NCBI GenBank assembly: GCA_046726315.1
Contig: JBKPAG010000003.1
Span: 1-40,558, forward strand
Direction of reading: 5' to 3'
DNA length: 40,558 nucleotides
Source: JACVRX01 sp046726315
GTDB lineage: Bacteria > Actinomycetota > Actinomycetes > Jiangellales > Jiangellaceae
Positions within the stretch are counted from its first letter, which is position 1; the number at the start of each line of letters is the position of its first letter. This document shows positions 29,792 to 38,390 of this stretch, one piece after another. The translations under genes were made by a program, and so were the position numbers. The notes under the pieces were generated by a model. It did not search any database. It was not told where the DNA came from and saw only the letters and a program-made list of their open reading frames with translations.

Positions 29792-30352
29792 GTGTTCGCG
29801 ATCGCGATCACGCTCCTTGTGCTGGACATCACTGTGCCCGCAGGATCCTTAGACGATCTTCTGGCGGCAGTAGCGGACCAGTGGCCGTCCTATCTCGCCT
29901 ACGTGATCAGCTTGGCGACCATCGGCGTTGCGTGGTTGGAGCACAACGCAATCACGGACTACATGGACTACGCCGATGCCATGGTCGTGCGCGTGAACTT
30001 GTCGTTGCTTCTGCTGGTCTCGTTCCTGCCCTTCCCCACCCGTTTGATCACGGAGTACTTCGGCGAGCGGGACGCCGAGCGGGTCGCCACGACCATCTAC
30101 GGAATGAACCTGCTGCTCATCGCAGTGCTGCTGTTCCTAATTTGGCGATTCGTGGTCAGCGAAGGGCACGTCCGCACCGATGTCAGCGAAGAGGAGATCG
30201 CCGTCCTGACCCGGCATCTCAAGCCCGGGTTCGCCGGGAATGTCGGCCTGCTGGTCCTGGGGTTGTTCCTCCCGCCGGCCGCGGTGGTCGGCTACCTCGG
30301 CGTGGCCCTGTACCTACTGATCCCGTTCGGCCTCCTCGGCAACCGGTCCTAG
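29792..30352 (+). CDS. TMEM175/DUF1211-type potassium channel subunit, frameshifted at the start
   Basis: The open frame of 186 residues begins in the hallmark TM1 motif: VFAIAITLLVLDITVP follows FSDG. Further membrane segments are LAYVISLATIGVAWLEHNAI, VNLSLLLLVSFLPFPTRLI, MNLLLIAVLLFLIWRFVV and two near the C-terminus, six in all as expected. The native N-terminus MPGRLEAFSDG is present but needs ATG at 29758 and removal of one G in the run near 29772, so the true gene spans 29758-30352 with a +1 shift. Bacterial TMEM175 proteins are tetrameric K+ channels lacking the classic selectivity filter. The 3' end overlaps the MFS gene on the other strand by 134 bp. Confidence 0.8.
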   Translation: MFAIAITLLVLDITVPAGSLDDLLAAVADQWPSYLAYVISLATIGVAWLEHNAITDYMDYADAMVVRVNLSLLLLVSFLPFPTRLITEYFGERDAERVATTIYGMNLLLIAVLLFLIWRFVVSEGHVRTDVSEEEIAVLTRHLKPGFAGNVGLLVLGLFLPPAAVVGYLGVALYLLIPFGLLGNRS

Positions 30353-31985
30353 CGAACCCACGGCAGCGGTGTATCGGGTGTGAGATCAGCCCAAGACCGT
30401 CCCTTTCGACGGAGCCCGACGGCTTGGGGTCTGGTAGTCGCATCATGCGGAATGAGTTGAACAGTCCGACGAGAGCGGCGAGGAGCGCAACGAGCAGTGC
30501 CACCTGAAGGGCAAGGGGTCTCGCGTCGGTGTTGATGCGGATGATCTCGGCCTGAATCTCCGCGGGTTGGCCGACGAGCAGCTCCTCGAGCTGGGTGTTG
30601 CTCATCACCTCCGCGTCGTCCTCTAGCGCTTGTGCGACGCGTTGCTGCTCGGCTGAGGGGAGCACGGTGCTCGCTTGTGCCATGTTGGTGAACGTTATGG
30701 ACAGTGTTGCCAGCATGATCGCGCCGGCGAAAGCCAATCCGAACGACAGCCCGAATGACCCCGCCGCCGAGTTGACGCCTGCGGCCTCACTGACCCGCTC
30801 ATCCGAGATCGGGGCCAGCGTGTAGTTGTTGAGTTGGGACACCAGCAAACCCAACCCGGTTCCCGCGATGACCAATGGGGCCACCAGATACCAGCCGGAG
30901 TCCGCGCGGGGCACGATCGGGATCAGGATGACCATTCCTGTCGCGAGGAGCACGAATCCCCACCGGATGATGCTGCTGGGGCGCCGCTGCCCTGCCCTCT
31001 TCCCAGCGAGTATCGCCATTCCGAACATGCTGAGCGAGAGCGGGGCGAGGGACAGGCCCGCCTGCATCGCGGTGTATTCGAGCACCATCTGCAGGTATAT
31101 CGGCAGCGCGATCATCGTGCCGCCCAGTGCGATCTGCTGGAGCATCTGCTCGGAGATCCCGAACTTGAAGATCTTGGACTTGAACAGATCTGGGTCGAGC
31201 AGCGTCGGCTTCCCTTGCCGCTTGCGCCGCACCAGCCAGTTCACCAGCACGACTAGCGCAACGGCCCCAATCGCCAGCAGCGCGGCAACGGATTCGCCGC
31301 CCTCCTGCCATACCAGGATGCCCAAAACGATGCCGCCCATGCCCAGGACAGAAAGCAGTGCGCCGACGGGGTCAACGGCTCGGGGGCCTGTATAGGGCGC
31401 GTCGCGGACGAGTCGGATGCCGGACAGCACGATCGCGATGATGACGACCTCGAGCAGGAACGCGATTCGCCACGACATGTACGTAGTGATGAACCCTCCG
31501 AGAAGCGGCCCGACCGCAGCGGCAATCGCGGCTGCGGCGCCGACCAGAGCGTAGGCCTTCTTCTGGGCCGCTCCTTCGAAGTTTCCGTGGATAAGGGACT
31601 GCATGGCGGGAAGCAGGAGCGACGCACCGAGCCCACCGACGATCGCCCAGAAGATGATGATCGCGATCAGGCCCTGGGCGAAAGCCATGGCCAGGGCGCC
31701 GACCGCATAGCCGAGCAAACCGAGCACGTATGCCCGCTTGCGCCCGATGAGATCGCCCACCTTGCTGCCGATCAGGATGAACGCGGCGGATACCAACGCC
31801 TCGAGCGCGATCGCGGACTGGACGCCGCTGACGGTAGTGCCGAGATCGTGCACCACCGCAGCGATCGAGACGTTCATCAGCGACGTGTCGACGACCAGCA
31901 CGAACATCGCCATGGCCAGCAGGATGGCGAGCCGCCGAGTGCCAGGTGCCTCTCGAGGGGCGCTGGCACTCGGTTCGTCGGTCAT
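30219..31985 (-). CDS. MFS exporter, DHA2 (14-TM, EmrB/QacA) family
   Basis: A 588-residue transporter. It has MAMFVLVVDTSLMNVSIAAV (TM1 with the conserved D-T-S/T-x-x-N-V-A pattern), GSKVGDLIGRKRAYVLGLLG (motif A between TM2 and TM3), LLPAMQSLIHGNF, and GPLLGGFITTYMSWRIAFLL (motif C and TM5). About fourteen hydrophobic segments run to residue 500, with a soluble loop near 425-480 (SAEQQRVAQALEDDAEV). It is expected to export drugs or lipids by proton antiport. The last ~45 residues are Arg/Gly/Pro-rich and run antisense through the TMEM175 gene; the natural stop was probably lost near 30370. The ATG has AACGCT about 6 nt upstream and no SD. Confidence 0.88.
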   Translation of the reverse strand: MTDEPSASAPREAPGTRRLAILLAMAMFVLVVDTSLMNVSIAAVVHDLGTTVSGVQSAIALEALVSAAFILIGSKVGDLIGRKRAYVLGLLGYAVGALAMAFAQGLIAIIIFWAIVGGLGASLLLPAMQSLIHGNFEGAAQKKAYALVGAAAAIAAAVGPLLGGFITTYMSWRIAFLLEVVIIAIVLSGIRLVRDAPYTGPRAVDPVGALLSVLGMGGIVLGILVWQEGGESVAALLAIGAVALVVLVNWLVRRKRQGKPTLLDPDLFKSKIFKFGISEQMLQQIALGGTMIALPIYLQMVLEYTAMQAGLSLAPLSLSMFGMAILAGKRAGQRRPSSIIRWGFVLLATGMVILIPIVPRADSGWYLVAPLVIAGTGLGLLVSQLNNYTLAPISDERVSEAAGVNSAAGSFGLSFGLAFAGAIMLATLSITFTNMAQASTVLPSAEQQRVAQALEDDAEVMSNTQLEELLVGQPAEIQAEIIRINTDARPLALQVALLVALLAALVGLFNSFRMMRLPDPKPSGSVERDGLGLISHPIHRCRGFARTGCRGGRTGSVGTGPRRGSRPPRPAGGTTPGPAGRHSRRTRA

Positions 31986-31995
31986 ATGACCAGCG

Positions 31996-32244
31996 TTAGC
32001 CGCTCTGGACGGCTACCGAGTCACCGATGTCGGCGATGGCGCCCATAGCTTGGCCGAGGGCGATTGGCCAGGAGGCCAGAAAGAGCACGATGGGAGCGCC
32101 GATGAAAATGACACCCATCGTGGCCCAAAAGCCTTCGACATCAATGGCCCAGGAGATCACACCGACGGTGGCGAGGATCATGCCGACGACACCGATGACC
32201 TTGAGGACTCCGGCCCAGGTACGCAGAGCCGCATATCTGGTCAT
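31996..32244 (-). CDS. Small two-helix membrane protein
   Basis: An 82-residue protein starting MTRYAALRTWAGVLKVIGVV. One membrane segment is GMILATVGVISWAI and a second is MGVIFIGAPIVLFLASWPIA. The C-terminus ends GAIADIGDSVAVQSG. ATG at 32244 has AGGAG 6 nt upstream. It follows the PLDc_N/SHOCT gene on the same strand (26-bp gap) and is probably cotranscribed with it and with ppk2. No family is recognised. Confidence 0.65.
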   Translation of the reverse strand: MTRYAALRTWAGVLKVIGVVGMILATVGVISWAIDVEGFWATMGVIFIGAPIVLFLASWPIALGQAMGAIADIGDSVAVQSG

Positions 32245-32270
32245 ACCTGTCTCCTGTCTCTGTCGTGTGG

Positions 32271-32672
32271 TCAGGTCAAGGCCTTTGCCTTGGCTTGTTG
32301 GAATTCCGCCTCGCTGATGACGCCTTTGTCTCGTAGGTCCGCCAGCCGGGCGATTTCGTCTGCGGTGCTGCGACCGGTCGAGCCCGCCGCATCCTGAACG
32401 TATCGTCGCATCGCAGCGTCTTGCTCCTGGGCTTCCTGGACGGCGTGTTCGCCCATCTTTTGGCCACGGGCGATCAGGTACACGAAGACCCCGAGGTAGG
32501 GCAGGACGATGACGAAGATCGTCCACAGTGCCTTGCCCCAGCCGGACAGGTCGCGGCTACGGAAGATGTCGCCGAAAACGACGATCAGCAACCAGATCCA
32601 GATGACGAACAGGAAGAACCACAGCATCGACCAGAACAGTTGCCCGGTCCCGAACTCGGCAGTGAAGAGCAC
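32271..32672 (-). CDS. PLDc_N-SHOCT membrane protein
   Basis: A 133-residue protein. Two N-terminal membrane helices (FWSMLWFFLFVIWIWLLIVV and LWTIFVIVLPYLGVFVYLIA) flank FGDIFRSRDLSGWGKA, the PLDc_N pattern. The C-terminus IARLADLRDKGVISEAEFQQ, followed by AKAKAL, is a SHOCT motif, which mediates oligomerisation or membrane association. GTG at 32672 has GGAGG 8 nt upstream. It starts 3 bp after the ppk2 stop, so the two are in one operon. The function is unknown. Confidence 0.8.
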   Translation of the reverse strand: MLFTAEFGTGQLFWSMLWFFLFVIWIWLLIVVFGDIFRSRDLSGWGKALWTIFVIVLPYLGVFVYLIARGQKMGEHAVQEAQEQDAAMRRYVQDAAGSTGRSTADEIARLADLRDKGVISEAEFQQAKAKALT

Positions 32673-32675
32673 GAC

Positions 32676-33665
32676 TCATTCCTCCAATGTGGTGTGGCTG
32701 GTGGTGGTGTCTCCCGCGGCGACCGGCTGGTCTGACTCGGCTTCCAGCTCGCGCCGGGCTGCCGCGTTGGCTACTCGCTCCTGATCCGAAACGGTCGGCC
32801 ATTGCAGGTCGAGCGATCTGATGGTGTCGACCATGATGGCGGCCGCCATTGCCTGCATCACGTGCTTGTGATCGGCCGGAATCACGTACCACGGCGCCCA
32901 GGGTGTGGAGGTGGCCGTGATGGCGTCCTCGTAGGCCTGCATGTAGTCGTCCCAGCGCGCGCGCTCGGCCACGTCGGCGGCGCTGAACTTCCACACCTTG
33001 TCGGGGTTGTCCAGGCGGGCCATGAAGCGCCGTTTCTGCTCGGCCTTGGAGACGTGTAAGAAGAACTTCACGACCTTCGTGCCGTTGCGGTCGAGGTGCC
33101 GTTCGAAGGCGTTGAGGTCGTCGTAGCGATCCGACCAGAAGCTTGGTCCGCGATCACCTCGAGGAAGCCGCTGATGCTCAAGCCACTCCGGATGCACCCG
33201 CAAAGCCACGACCTCCTCGTAATGTGATCGGTTGAAGATCCCGATTCGGCCCCGCTCGGGAACCGCCTTCCAGATTCGCCACAGGAAGGTGTGGTCGAGC
33301 TCCTCACGCGATGGTTGCTTGAACGACACGACCTGCACGCCCTGCGGGTTGACGCCGGACATGACGTGCTTGATGGTGGAGTCCTTTCCGGCGGCGTCGA
33401 TGGCTTGGAAGACCACCAGCAAAGCGTGCGAGTCACTGGCCCATAGCAGTTCCTGCGCGTCGGCTAGCTGCTCGACTCCGGCTGCGAGGACCGCTTTGGC
33501 GGCGCCGTCCAGCTCAGTGGCGGAGAGAAGGTCGAACTCGCCCCCACCCGTCCACCGCGTATCGCGCCCCGCCAGGTTCGCCCGGTTACCCGGGTCGACG
33601 CGCAACTCGTTGATGATCCGTCCCCGGCGTTCATCGCCTCCTACCTCTGTGACTGTGGTGTTCAT
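32676..33665 (-). CDS. ppk2: Polyphosphate kinase 2 family protein
   Basis: A 329-residue PPK2. It contains FQAIDAAGKDSTIKHVMSGV (Walker A, about residues 86-105, with the Asp and Lys), HTFLWRIWKAVPERGRIGIF, NRSHYEEVVALRVHPEWL (Walker B region) and RFMARLDNPDKVWKFSAADV (lid Arg-rich segment). It transfers phosphate between polyphosphate and nucleotides; whether class I, II or III (AMP, ADP or both) cannot be told. ATG at 33665 has GGAG about 8 nt upstream. It is the first gene of a probable operon with the two membrane-protein genes that follow. The likely role is energy or nucleotide supply under stress. Confidence 0.9.
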   Translation of the reverse strand: MNTTVTEVGGDERRGRIINELRVDPGNRANLAGRDTRWTGGGEFDLLSATELDGAAKAVLAAGVEQLADAQELLWASDSHALLVVFQAIDAAGKDSTIKHVMSGVNPQGVQVVSFKQPSREELDHTFLWRIWKAVPERGRIGIFNRSHYEEVVALRVHPEWLEHQRLPRGDRGPSFWSDRYDDLNAFERHLDRNGTKVVKFFLHVSKAEQKRRFMARLDNPDKVWKFSAADVAERARWDDYMQAYEDAITATSTPWAPWYVIPADHKHVMQAMAAAIMVDTIRSLDLQWPTVSDQERVANAAARRELEAESDQPVAAGDTTTSHTTLEE

Positions 33666-33919
33666 CGGCTGTCTCCATTGGTCGAAAGGCGGGATGTGTT
33701 GAAGGTAGGGGATTCGCGACCCGTCGGGTGGTTCCCTGAACGGCACAGTCACGACGTCAGGGGGCAAGATACACAGCTTGCGGCAGCTGACGTGATGGAT
33801 TGGCGAGATCCTTTGCCGTGAACGTGATCACGCCTAAGCCGAGGAAGGCAAGCATCGTCAACGCGACGCACGAAACGATGTCGCTCAGAGGCGTGGGCAC
33901 GACCAGTCATGGAGGGCCG

Positions 33920-34852
33920 ATGAGGATCGTTGTTGCGCTGGGCGGCAACGCGCTGCAGCGCAGGGGCGAGCCGATGACCGTGGAGCGGCAGCGTACCCAC
34001 GTGGCGGCGGCGTGCAAGGCACTCGCCCCGGTGGCGGAGGACCACGAGCTGGTCATCTCGCACGGCAACGGGCCGCAGGTCGGGCTGCTCGCTTTGCAGG
34101 CAGCGGCGTACGACGAGGCCTCGGAGTACCCGTTCGACGTCCTCGGCGCGCAGACCGAGGGAATGATCGGCTACCTGATCGAGCAGGAGTTGGGCAACCT
34201 GTTGCCCTTCGAGAAGCCGCTCGCCACGGTTCTCACCATGACTGAGGTCGACCCGGACGATCCGGCGTTCGCCGCGCCGACCAAGTTCGTCGGACCGGTC
34301 TACACCGAGGCCGACGCCCATCGCCTCGCCGCCGAGCGGAGCTGGACCGTTCGCCAGGACGGCACAGCTTGGCGTCGCGTGGTCCCGTCGCCAGTCCCGA
34401 GGAGGATCTTCGAGTCCCGTCCGGTCGAGTGGCTGCTAGAGCACGGCTGCGTCGTCATCTGCGCCGGCGGCGGCGGTATCCCTACCATGTACCGCAAGGG
34501 CACCCGGACCCTGGTCGGCGTGGAGGCGGTCATCGACAAGGACCGAGCCAGCGCGGTGCTGGCCGAAGGCCTGGGCGCAGACCTGCTGGTCATCGCCACC
34601 GATGTTGACGCCGTATACCTGGACTGGGGTACGCCGGAACAGCGCGCAGTCGCCTCCGTACACCCGGACGCCTTGCGCACCCTCGACCTCCCGGTAGGCT
34701 CCATGGGCCCCAAGGCCAATGCGGCGGCGGCTTTCGCATCCGCTACCGGGCATCCGTGCGTCATCGGTGCCCTAGACCACCTTTCGGCGATCCTCGCCGG
34801 CGCGTCGGGCACCAGGATCACCGTCGACGAGGCCGGGCTGATGTTCCGGTGA
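33920..34852 (+). CDS. arcC: Carbamate kinase
   Basis: A 310-residue amino-acid-kinase-fold enzyme. MRIVVALGGNALQRRGEPMT is the carbamate kinase N-terminus, with ISHGNGPQVGLLALQ, YPFDVLGAQTEGMIGYLIEQ, VICAGGGGIPT, GVEAVIDKDRASAVLAEGL and GSMGPKANAAAAF. It makes ATP from carbamoyl phosphate and ADP. No arcA or arcB is in the window, so it is not a standard arginine deiminase operon. GGAGG precedes the ATG. The next gene, a P-type ATPase, starts 34 bp downstream on the same strand, and coexpression is likely. Confidence 0.93.
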   Translation: MRIVVALGGNALQRRGEPMTVERQRTHVAAACKALAPVAEDHELVISHGNGPQVGLLALQAAAYDEASEYPFDVLGAQTEGMIGYLIEQELGNLLPFEKPLATVLTMTEVDPDDPAFAAPTKFVGPVYTEADAHRLAAERSWTVRQDGTAWRRVVPSPVPRRIFESRPVEWLLEHGCVVICAGGGGIPTMYRKGTRTLVGVEAVIDKDRASAVLAEGLGADLLVIATDVDAVYLDWGTPEQRAVASVHPDALRTLDLPVGSMGPKANAAAAFASATGHPCVIGALDHLSAILAGASGTRITVDEAGLMFR

Positions 34853-34886
34853 ACGCTGGCACCCACGGCAACAGGAGAGAGACTCG

Positions 34887-37667
34887 ATGAGTATCAGCGA
34901 GAAGCCAGCGGCGGCCGCCGTTGAGGCCACGCCTCCGTACCTGCGGCCTACGGCGGACGTCGTCCGCGACCTGCACACCGACGTGACATCGGGACTTTCG
35001 GCGCAGGAAGCGGCAGAACGCCTGGCGACCCACGGGCCGAACCAGATAACGGCCGAGAAGCCGCCTTCGGCGGTCGCGGTCGCGCTCACACAGCTGCGCG
35101 ATCCGATGAACATCATGCTGGTCGCAGTCACCGTGGTCAGCCTGCTCATCGGCCAGGTGTCCACCGCACTGCTGGTAGCGGTCCTGGTGTTGCTGAACGT
35201 CGCGCTCGGCACCCGCCAGGAGCTCAAAGCCCGCGCCAGCGTCGACGCCCTGGCAAAACTGCAGGTTCCTCAGAGCCGCATACTGCGTGGCGGCAACGTG
35301 ACGCTGGTCGCTGCCGTCGACGTGGTGCCCGGCGACGTGGTTCAGGTCGAGGCCGGCGAAATCGTCCCTGCCGACGGCCGGATCGTCGCGTCGGCCACGC
35401 TCGAAACGCAGGAGGCAGCACTCACCGGCGAGAGCGCACCGGTGAGCAAGGACGCCGCGGTGCTTCCCGGCCCGGAGGTGGCAGTCGGCGACCGGTCAAA
35501 CATGCTCTTCCAGAACACGTCGGTCACCCGTGGAACCGGAACCATGGTGGTCACGGCTACCGGGATGCAGACCCAGATGGGTCAGATCGCGACGATGCTC
35601 ACGTCGGTCAAGCGAACCCGGTCCCCGTTGCAGAAGGAGCTCGACTCGCTGACTCGCGTGCTCGGGATCATCGCCTGGACTGCCGTCGCGTTCATCGTCG
35701 TCGTCGGGTTGTTCCGCGACCTGCCCATCGAGGACGTACTGCTGCTCGGTACGGCGATGGCGATCTCGGCAATCCCGACCGGGCTTCCGACGTTCGTTCA
35801 GGCGATGCTCTCCTACGGCGCTAAGCAGCTCGCCGAGGCCAAGGCGGTCGTCAAGAACCTCACCGACGTCGAGACCCTGGGCGCCACCAGCGCGATCAAC
35901 ACCGACAAGACCGGCACGCTCACCATGAACCAGATGATGGTGTCCACTATCTACGCCGGTGGCTCCTGGTTCGCCGTGGACGGCGAGGGCTACCGCAAGT
36001 CGGGAGCCATCCGGTCGGTCGCCGGTCGTCCAGTGCCGGACTTCACCCGGCTCGCCTACGGCCTGGTCCTGGACAGCGACGCCACCGTCAGTGACGACGG
36101 GGCGGTGGTGGGTGACCCGACCGAGGCCGCCCTTGTCGTTCTGGCGGCCAAGCTCGGTGTCGACGCGGACGAAACCAGGCGCGCCTATCCACGCCGGGCC
36201 GCGGTGCCCTTCGACTCCGAGTACAAGTTCATGGCGACCTTCCACCGCGTCCAGGTCGACGGCGCCGACCACCTCATCGAGCTGGTCAAGGGCGGACCGG
36301 ACGTGGTCCTGGCCCGCTGCACCCAGGCCGGCGGGCCGCTGAGCGGCACCCAGGTCCCTATCGACCAGGAACGCCCCGGCATCGAAGCCGCGAACCGGCA
36401 GATGGGTGAGAAGGGCCTTCGTGTCCTCGCCTTCGCCGCGCGGGTGCTCGACGACGCCGATGAACGCGCGATTGCCCAGGACCCGATGTCGTTCGCCCGC
36501 GACCTCAGCTTTGTGGGCATGGTCGGCATCATCGACCCGTTGCGCGCGGAGGCGAAGGGCGCGGTGCAGACGGCACTTGGCGCGGGCATCGACGTCCGCA
36601 TGATCACCGGTGACCACGCGGTCACCGCACACGCGATCGGCGAGACGCTCGGCCTCGGCGCCGGAGCCCTCAGCGGGACGGAGCTGCAGGCCATGTCCGA
36701 CGACGACCTGCGCGCGCGCCTGCCAGAGCTGCACGTCTTCGGCCGGGTGTCGCCGGAGGACAAGCTCCGGCTTGCACAGGTCATGCAGGGCGAGGGCATG
36801 ATCGTCGCGATGACCGGAGACGCGGTCAACGACGCTGCGGCCCTCAAGCAGGCGGACATCGGTGTGGCGATGGGCAGTGGCAGCGAGGTCTCCAAGCAGG
36901 CCGCGCGGATGATCCTCACCGACGACAACTTCGGCACCCTGGTGCACGCCGTCGAGCTGGGCCGGACCATCTACAGCAAGATCGTCTCCTACATTCGGTA
37001 CCAGATGAGCCAGTTGCTCTCGTTGGTGCTGCTGTTCGTCACCGCAACCGTGTTCGACATCAACGACGGGGTTGCAATGACCCCGCTGATGGTGCTGTTC
37101 CTCAACTTCTTCATCTCGATCTTCCCGGTGATCGTCATCATGGTGGATCCCGGTGACCCGGATGTGATGCAGCGGCCGCCCCGGGACCCGAAGGTCCCCA
37201 TCACAAACCCCGCCGCGATCACCCGCTGGGTGCTCTACGGTGCGACCCTCTTCCTCGCCGCGCTGGTGCCACTCGTATTCGGCCCGGACACTTTGAGCAC
37301 CGACGAACCCAGCGCTTCGATGACCATGAGCTTCGTCGTCCTCGGGCTCGGAACGATCCTCAGCGGGCTGGTCATGCGCAGGGACCCGACCAGCGGGTTG
37401 GTCCCCCCCATTCTGTCCGCGGTGAAGTGGCTAGCTATTCCGGCCGCCCTGGTCGTGCTGGCCACCGAGCTCGGCTTCCTGCAGCGCGGCCTGCTTACCC
37501 AGCCACTGAGCGGACTGGAATGGCTGGCATGCATCGGCCTGGCACTTGTTGTTCCCGTTGTGGTCGAGGTCGACAAATGGGTGCGCCGACGCCGCCACCG
37601 GCAGCCTGCCGAGTACGCGCCGGAGGTCGCGGTCAATCCGGCACGTGCCGTCTCCATCGCACGGTGA
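34887..37667 (+). CDS. P-type (P2-like) cation-transporting ATPase
   Basis: A 926-residue pump. LRPTADVVRDLHTDVTSGLS is the N-terminal cation-ATPase domain. TGES lies at residues 180-183 (dephosphorylation), the phosphorylated Asp340 in DKTGTLT, KGGPDVVLARC in the nucleotide-binding domain, and the hinge at 644-649. Several membrane helices follow to the C-terminus. Overall order fits Ca2+/Na+-type P2 pumps such as mycobacterial CtpF. Oddities are TM4 IPTGLP (residues 296-301) instead of PEGLP, GDAVND instead of GDGVND, and a TM6 of LNFFISIFPVIVIM lacking the usual N-x-x-x-D. Substrate is therefore uncertain. AGGAGAG precedes the ATG. It may be cotranscribed with arcC. Confidence 0.9.
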   Translation: MSISEKPAAAAVEATPPYLRPTADVVRDLHTDVTSGLSAQEAAERLATHGPNQITAEKPPSAVAVALTQLRDPMNIMLVAVTVVSLLIGQVSTALLVAVLVLLNVALGTRQELKARASVDALAKLQVPQSRILRGGNVTLVAAVDVVPGDVVQVEAGEIVPADGRIVASATLETQEAALTGESAPVSKDAAVLPGPEVAVGDRSNMLFQNTSVTRGTGTMVVTATGMQTQMGQIATMLTSVKRTRSPLQKELDSLTRVLGIIAWTAVAFIVVVGLFRDLPIEDVLLLGTAMAISAIPTGLPTFVQAMLSYGAKQLAEAKAVVKNLTDVETLGATSAINTDKTGTLTMNQMMVSTIYAGGSWFAVDGEGYRKSGAIRSVAGRPVPDFTRLAYGLVLDSDATVSDDGAVVGDPTEAALVVLAAKLGVDADETRRAYPRRAAVPFDSEYKFMATFHRVQVDGADHLIELVKGGPDVVLARCTQAGGPLSGTQVPIDQERPGIEAANRQMGEKGLRVLAFAARVLDDADERAIAQDPMSFARDLSFVGMVGIIDPLRAEAKGAVQTALGAGIDVRMITGDHAVTAHAIGETLGLGAGALSGTELQAMSDDDLRARLPELHVFGRVSPEDKLRLAQVMQGEGMIVAMTGDAVNDAAALKQADIGVAMGSGSEVSKQAARMILTDDNFGTLVHAVELGRTIYSKIVSYIRYQMSQLLSLVLLFVTATVFDINDGVAMTPLMVLFLNFFISIFPVIVIMVDPGDPDVMQRPPRDPKVPITNPAAITRWVLYGATLFLAALVPLVFGPDTLSTDEPSASMTMSFVVLGLGTILSGLVMRRDPTSGLVPPILSAVKWLAIPAALVVLATELGFLQRGLLTQPLSGLEWLACIGLALVVPVVVEVDKWVRRRRHRQPAEYAPEVAVNPARAVSIAR

Positions 37668-37728
37668 CGCAGCCGGCCGCGAGTACGTCCCGACACACTC
37701 AAGCCTCCCTGGCTGGGGCATCGGTGAG

Positions 37729-38224
37729 ACGAGCCTTCGGCCGATCCGGAAGGGCCGCATCGACCGGCCGGTCGAGTTCGGCAACAAGGCGCAGGTCGTC
37801 GACAACGACGACGGTGTCGTCGTGGACCACACGGTCGGGCCGGGCGCCGTCCCGGACGCGCCGCAACTCGCACCCGCCATCGAACGGATCCGGCGGCGCA
37901 CCGGCCGTGCTCCGCGCGCGGTGACCGCCGACCGCGGCTACGGCGAGGCCGGTGTGGAGGCCGACCTGCACGACCTCGGGGTGCGACGGGTCGCGATCCC
38001 GCGCAAGGCCAAGACCTCAGCGGCGCGACGAGAAGTCGAACACTCGACGAAGCTTCCGCCGACTGGTCAGGTGGCGCACCGGATCCGAAGGCCGAATCAG
38101 CCACCTCAAACGCAGCTACAGATGGGACCGGGCCCGCCTCGACCGACGCAAAGGCGCCGGCACCTGGTGCGGGCACGGGGTGTTCGCACACAACCTCGTC
38201 AAGATCAGCGCCCTCACCGCGTGA
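37729..38224 (+). pseudogene. DDE transposase remnant (IS1182/IS5-like type, family uncertain)
   Basis: Frame one reads LRPIRKGRIDRPVEFGNKAQ, VVDNDDGVVVDHTVG, DAPQLAPAIERI and AVTADRGYGEAGVEADL, with the second catalytic Asp in TADRGYG. After a frame change near 38050 the next frame gives RRLVRWRTGSEGRISHLKRS and GAGTWCGHGVFAHNLVKISA with TGA, including the third catalytic Glu. The N-terminal half is missing and the two frames do not join, so the gene is dead. No terminal inverted repeats were found. It marks an insertion between the ATPase and the following membrane protein. Confidence 0.8.
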
Positions 38225-38390
38225 CCAGACCACAACGGGACAGCGACCGCACAACCGGAAGCCGTTCCCGCCGGAACACAGTCCCAGCAAATTCAGCCGA
38301 CAGACTTCTTCAGGTCGAAGTAGCTAGCTGGGAGTATTCGTACGCGAATTCAAGGCCAGCCTTTGGTGGCGATTCGGACAGGAGGCTCAC

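Noticed and set aside
33666..33919. DosR-type operator (GGGACT-like dyad) between ppk2 and arcC
   Set aside because: The best candidate near 33707-33726 matches fewer than half of the consensus positions. The stress-regulon idea therefore rests on gene content only.
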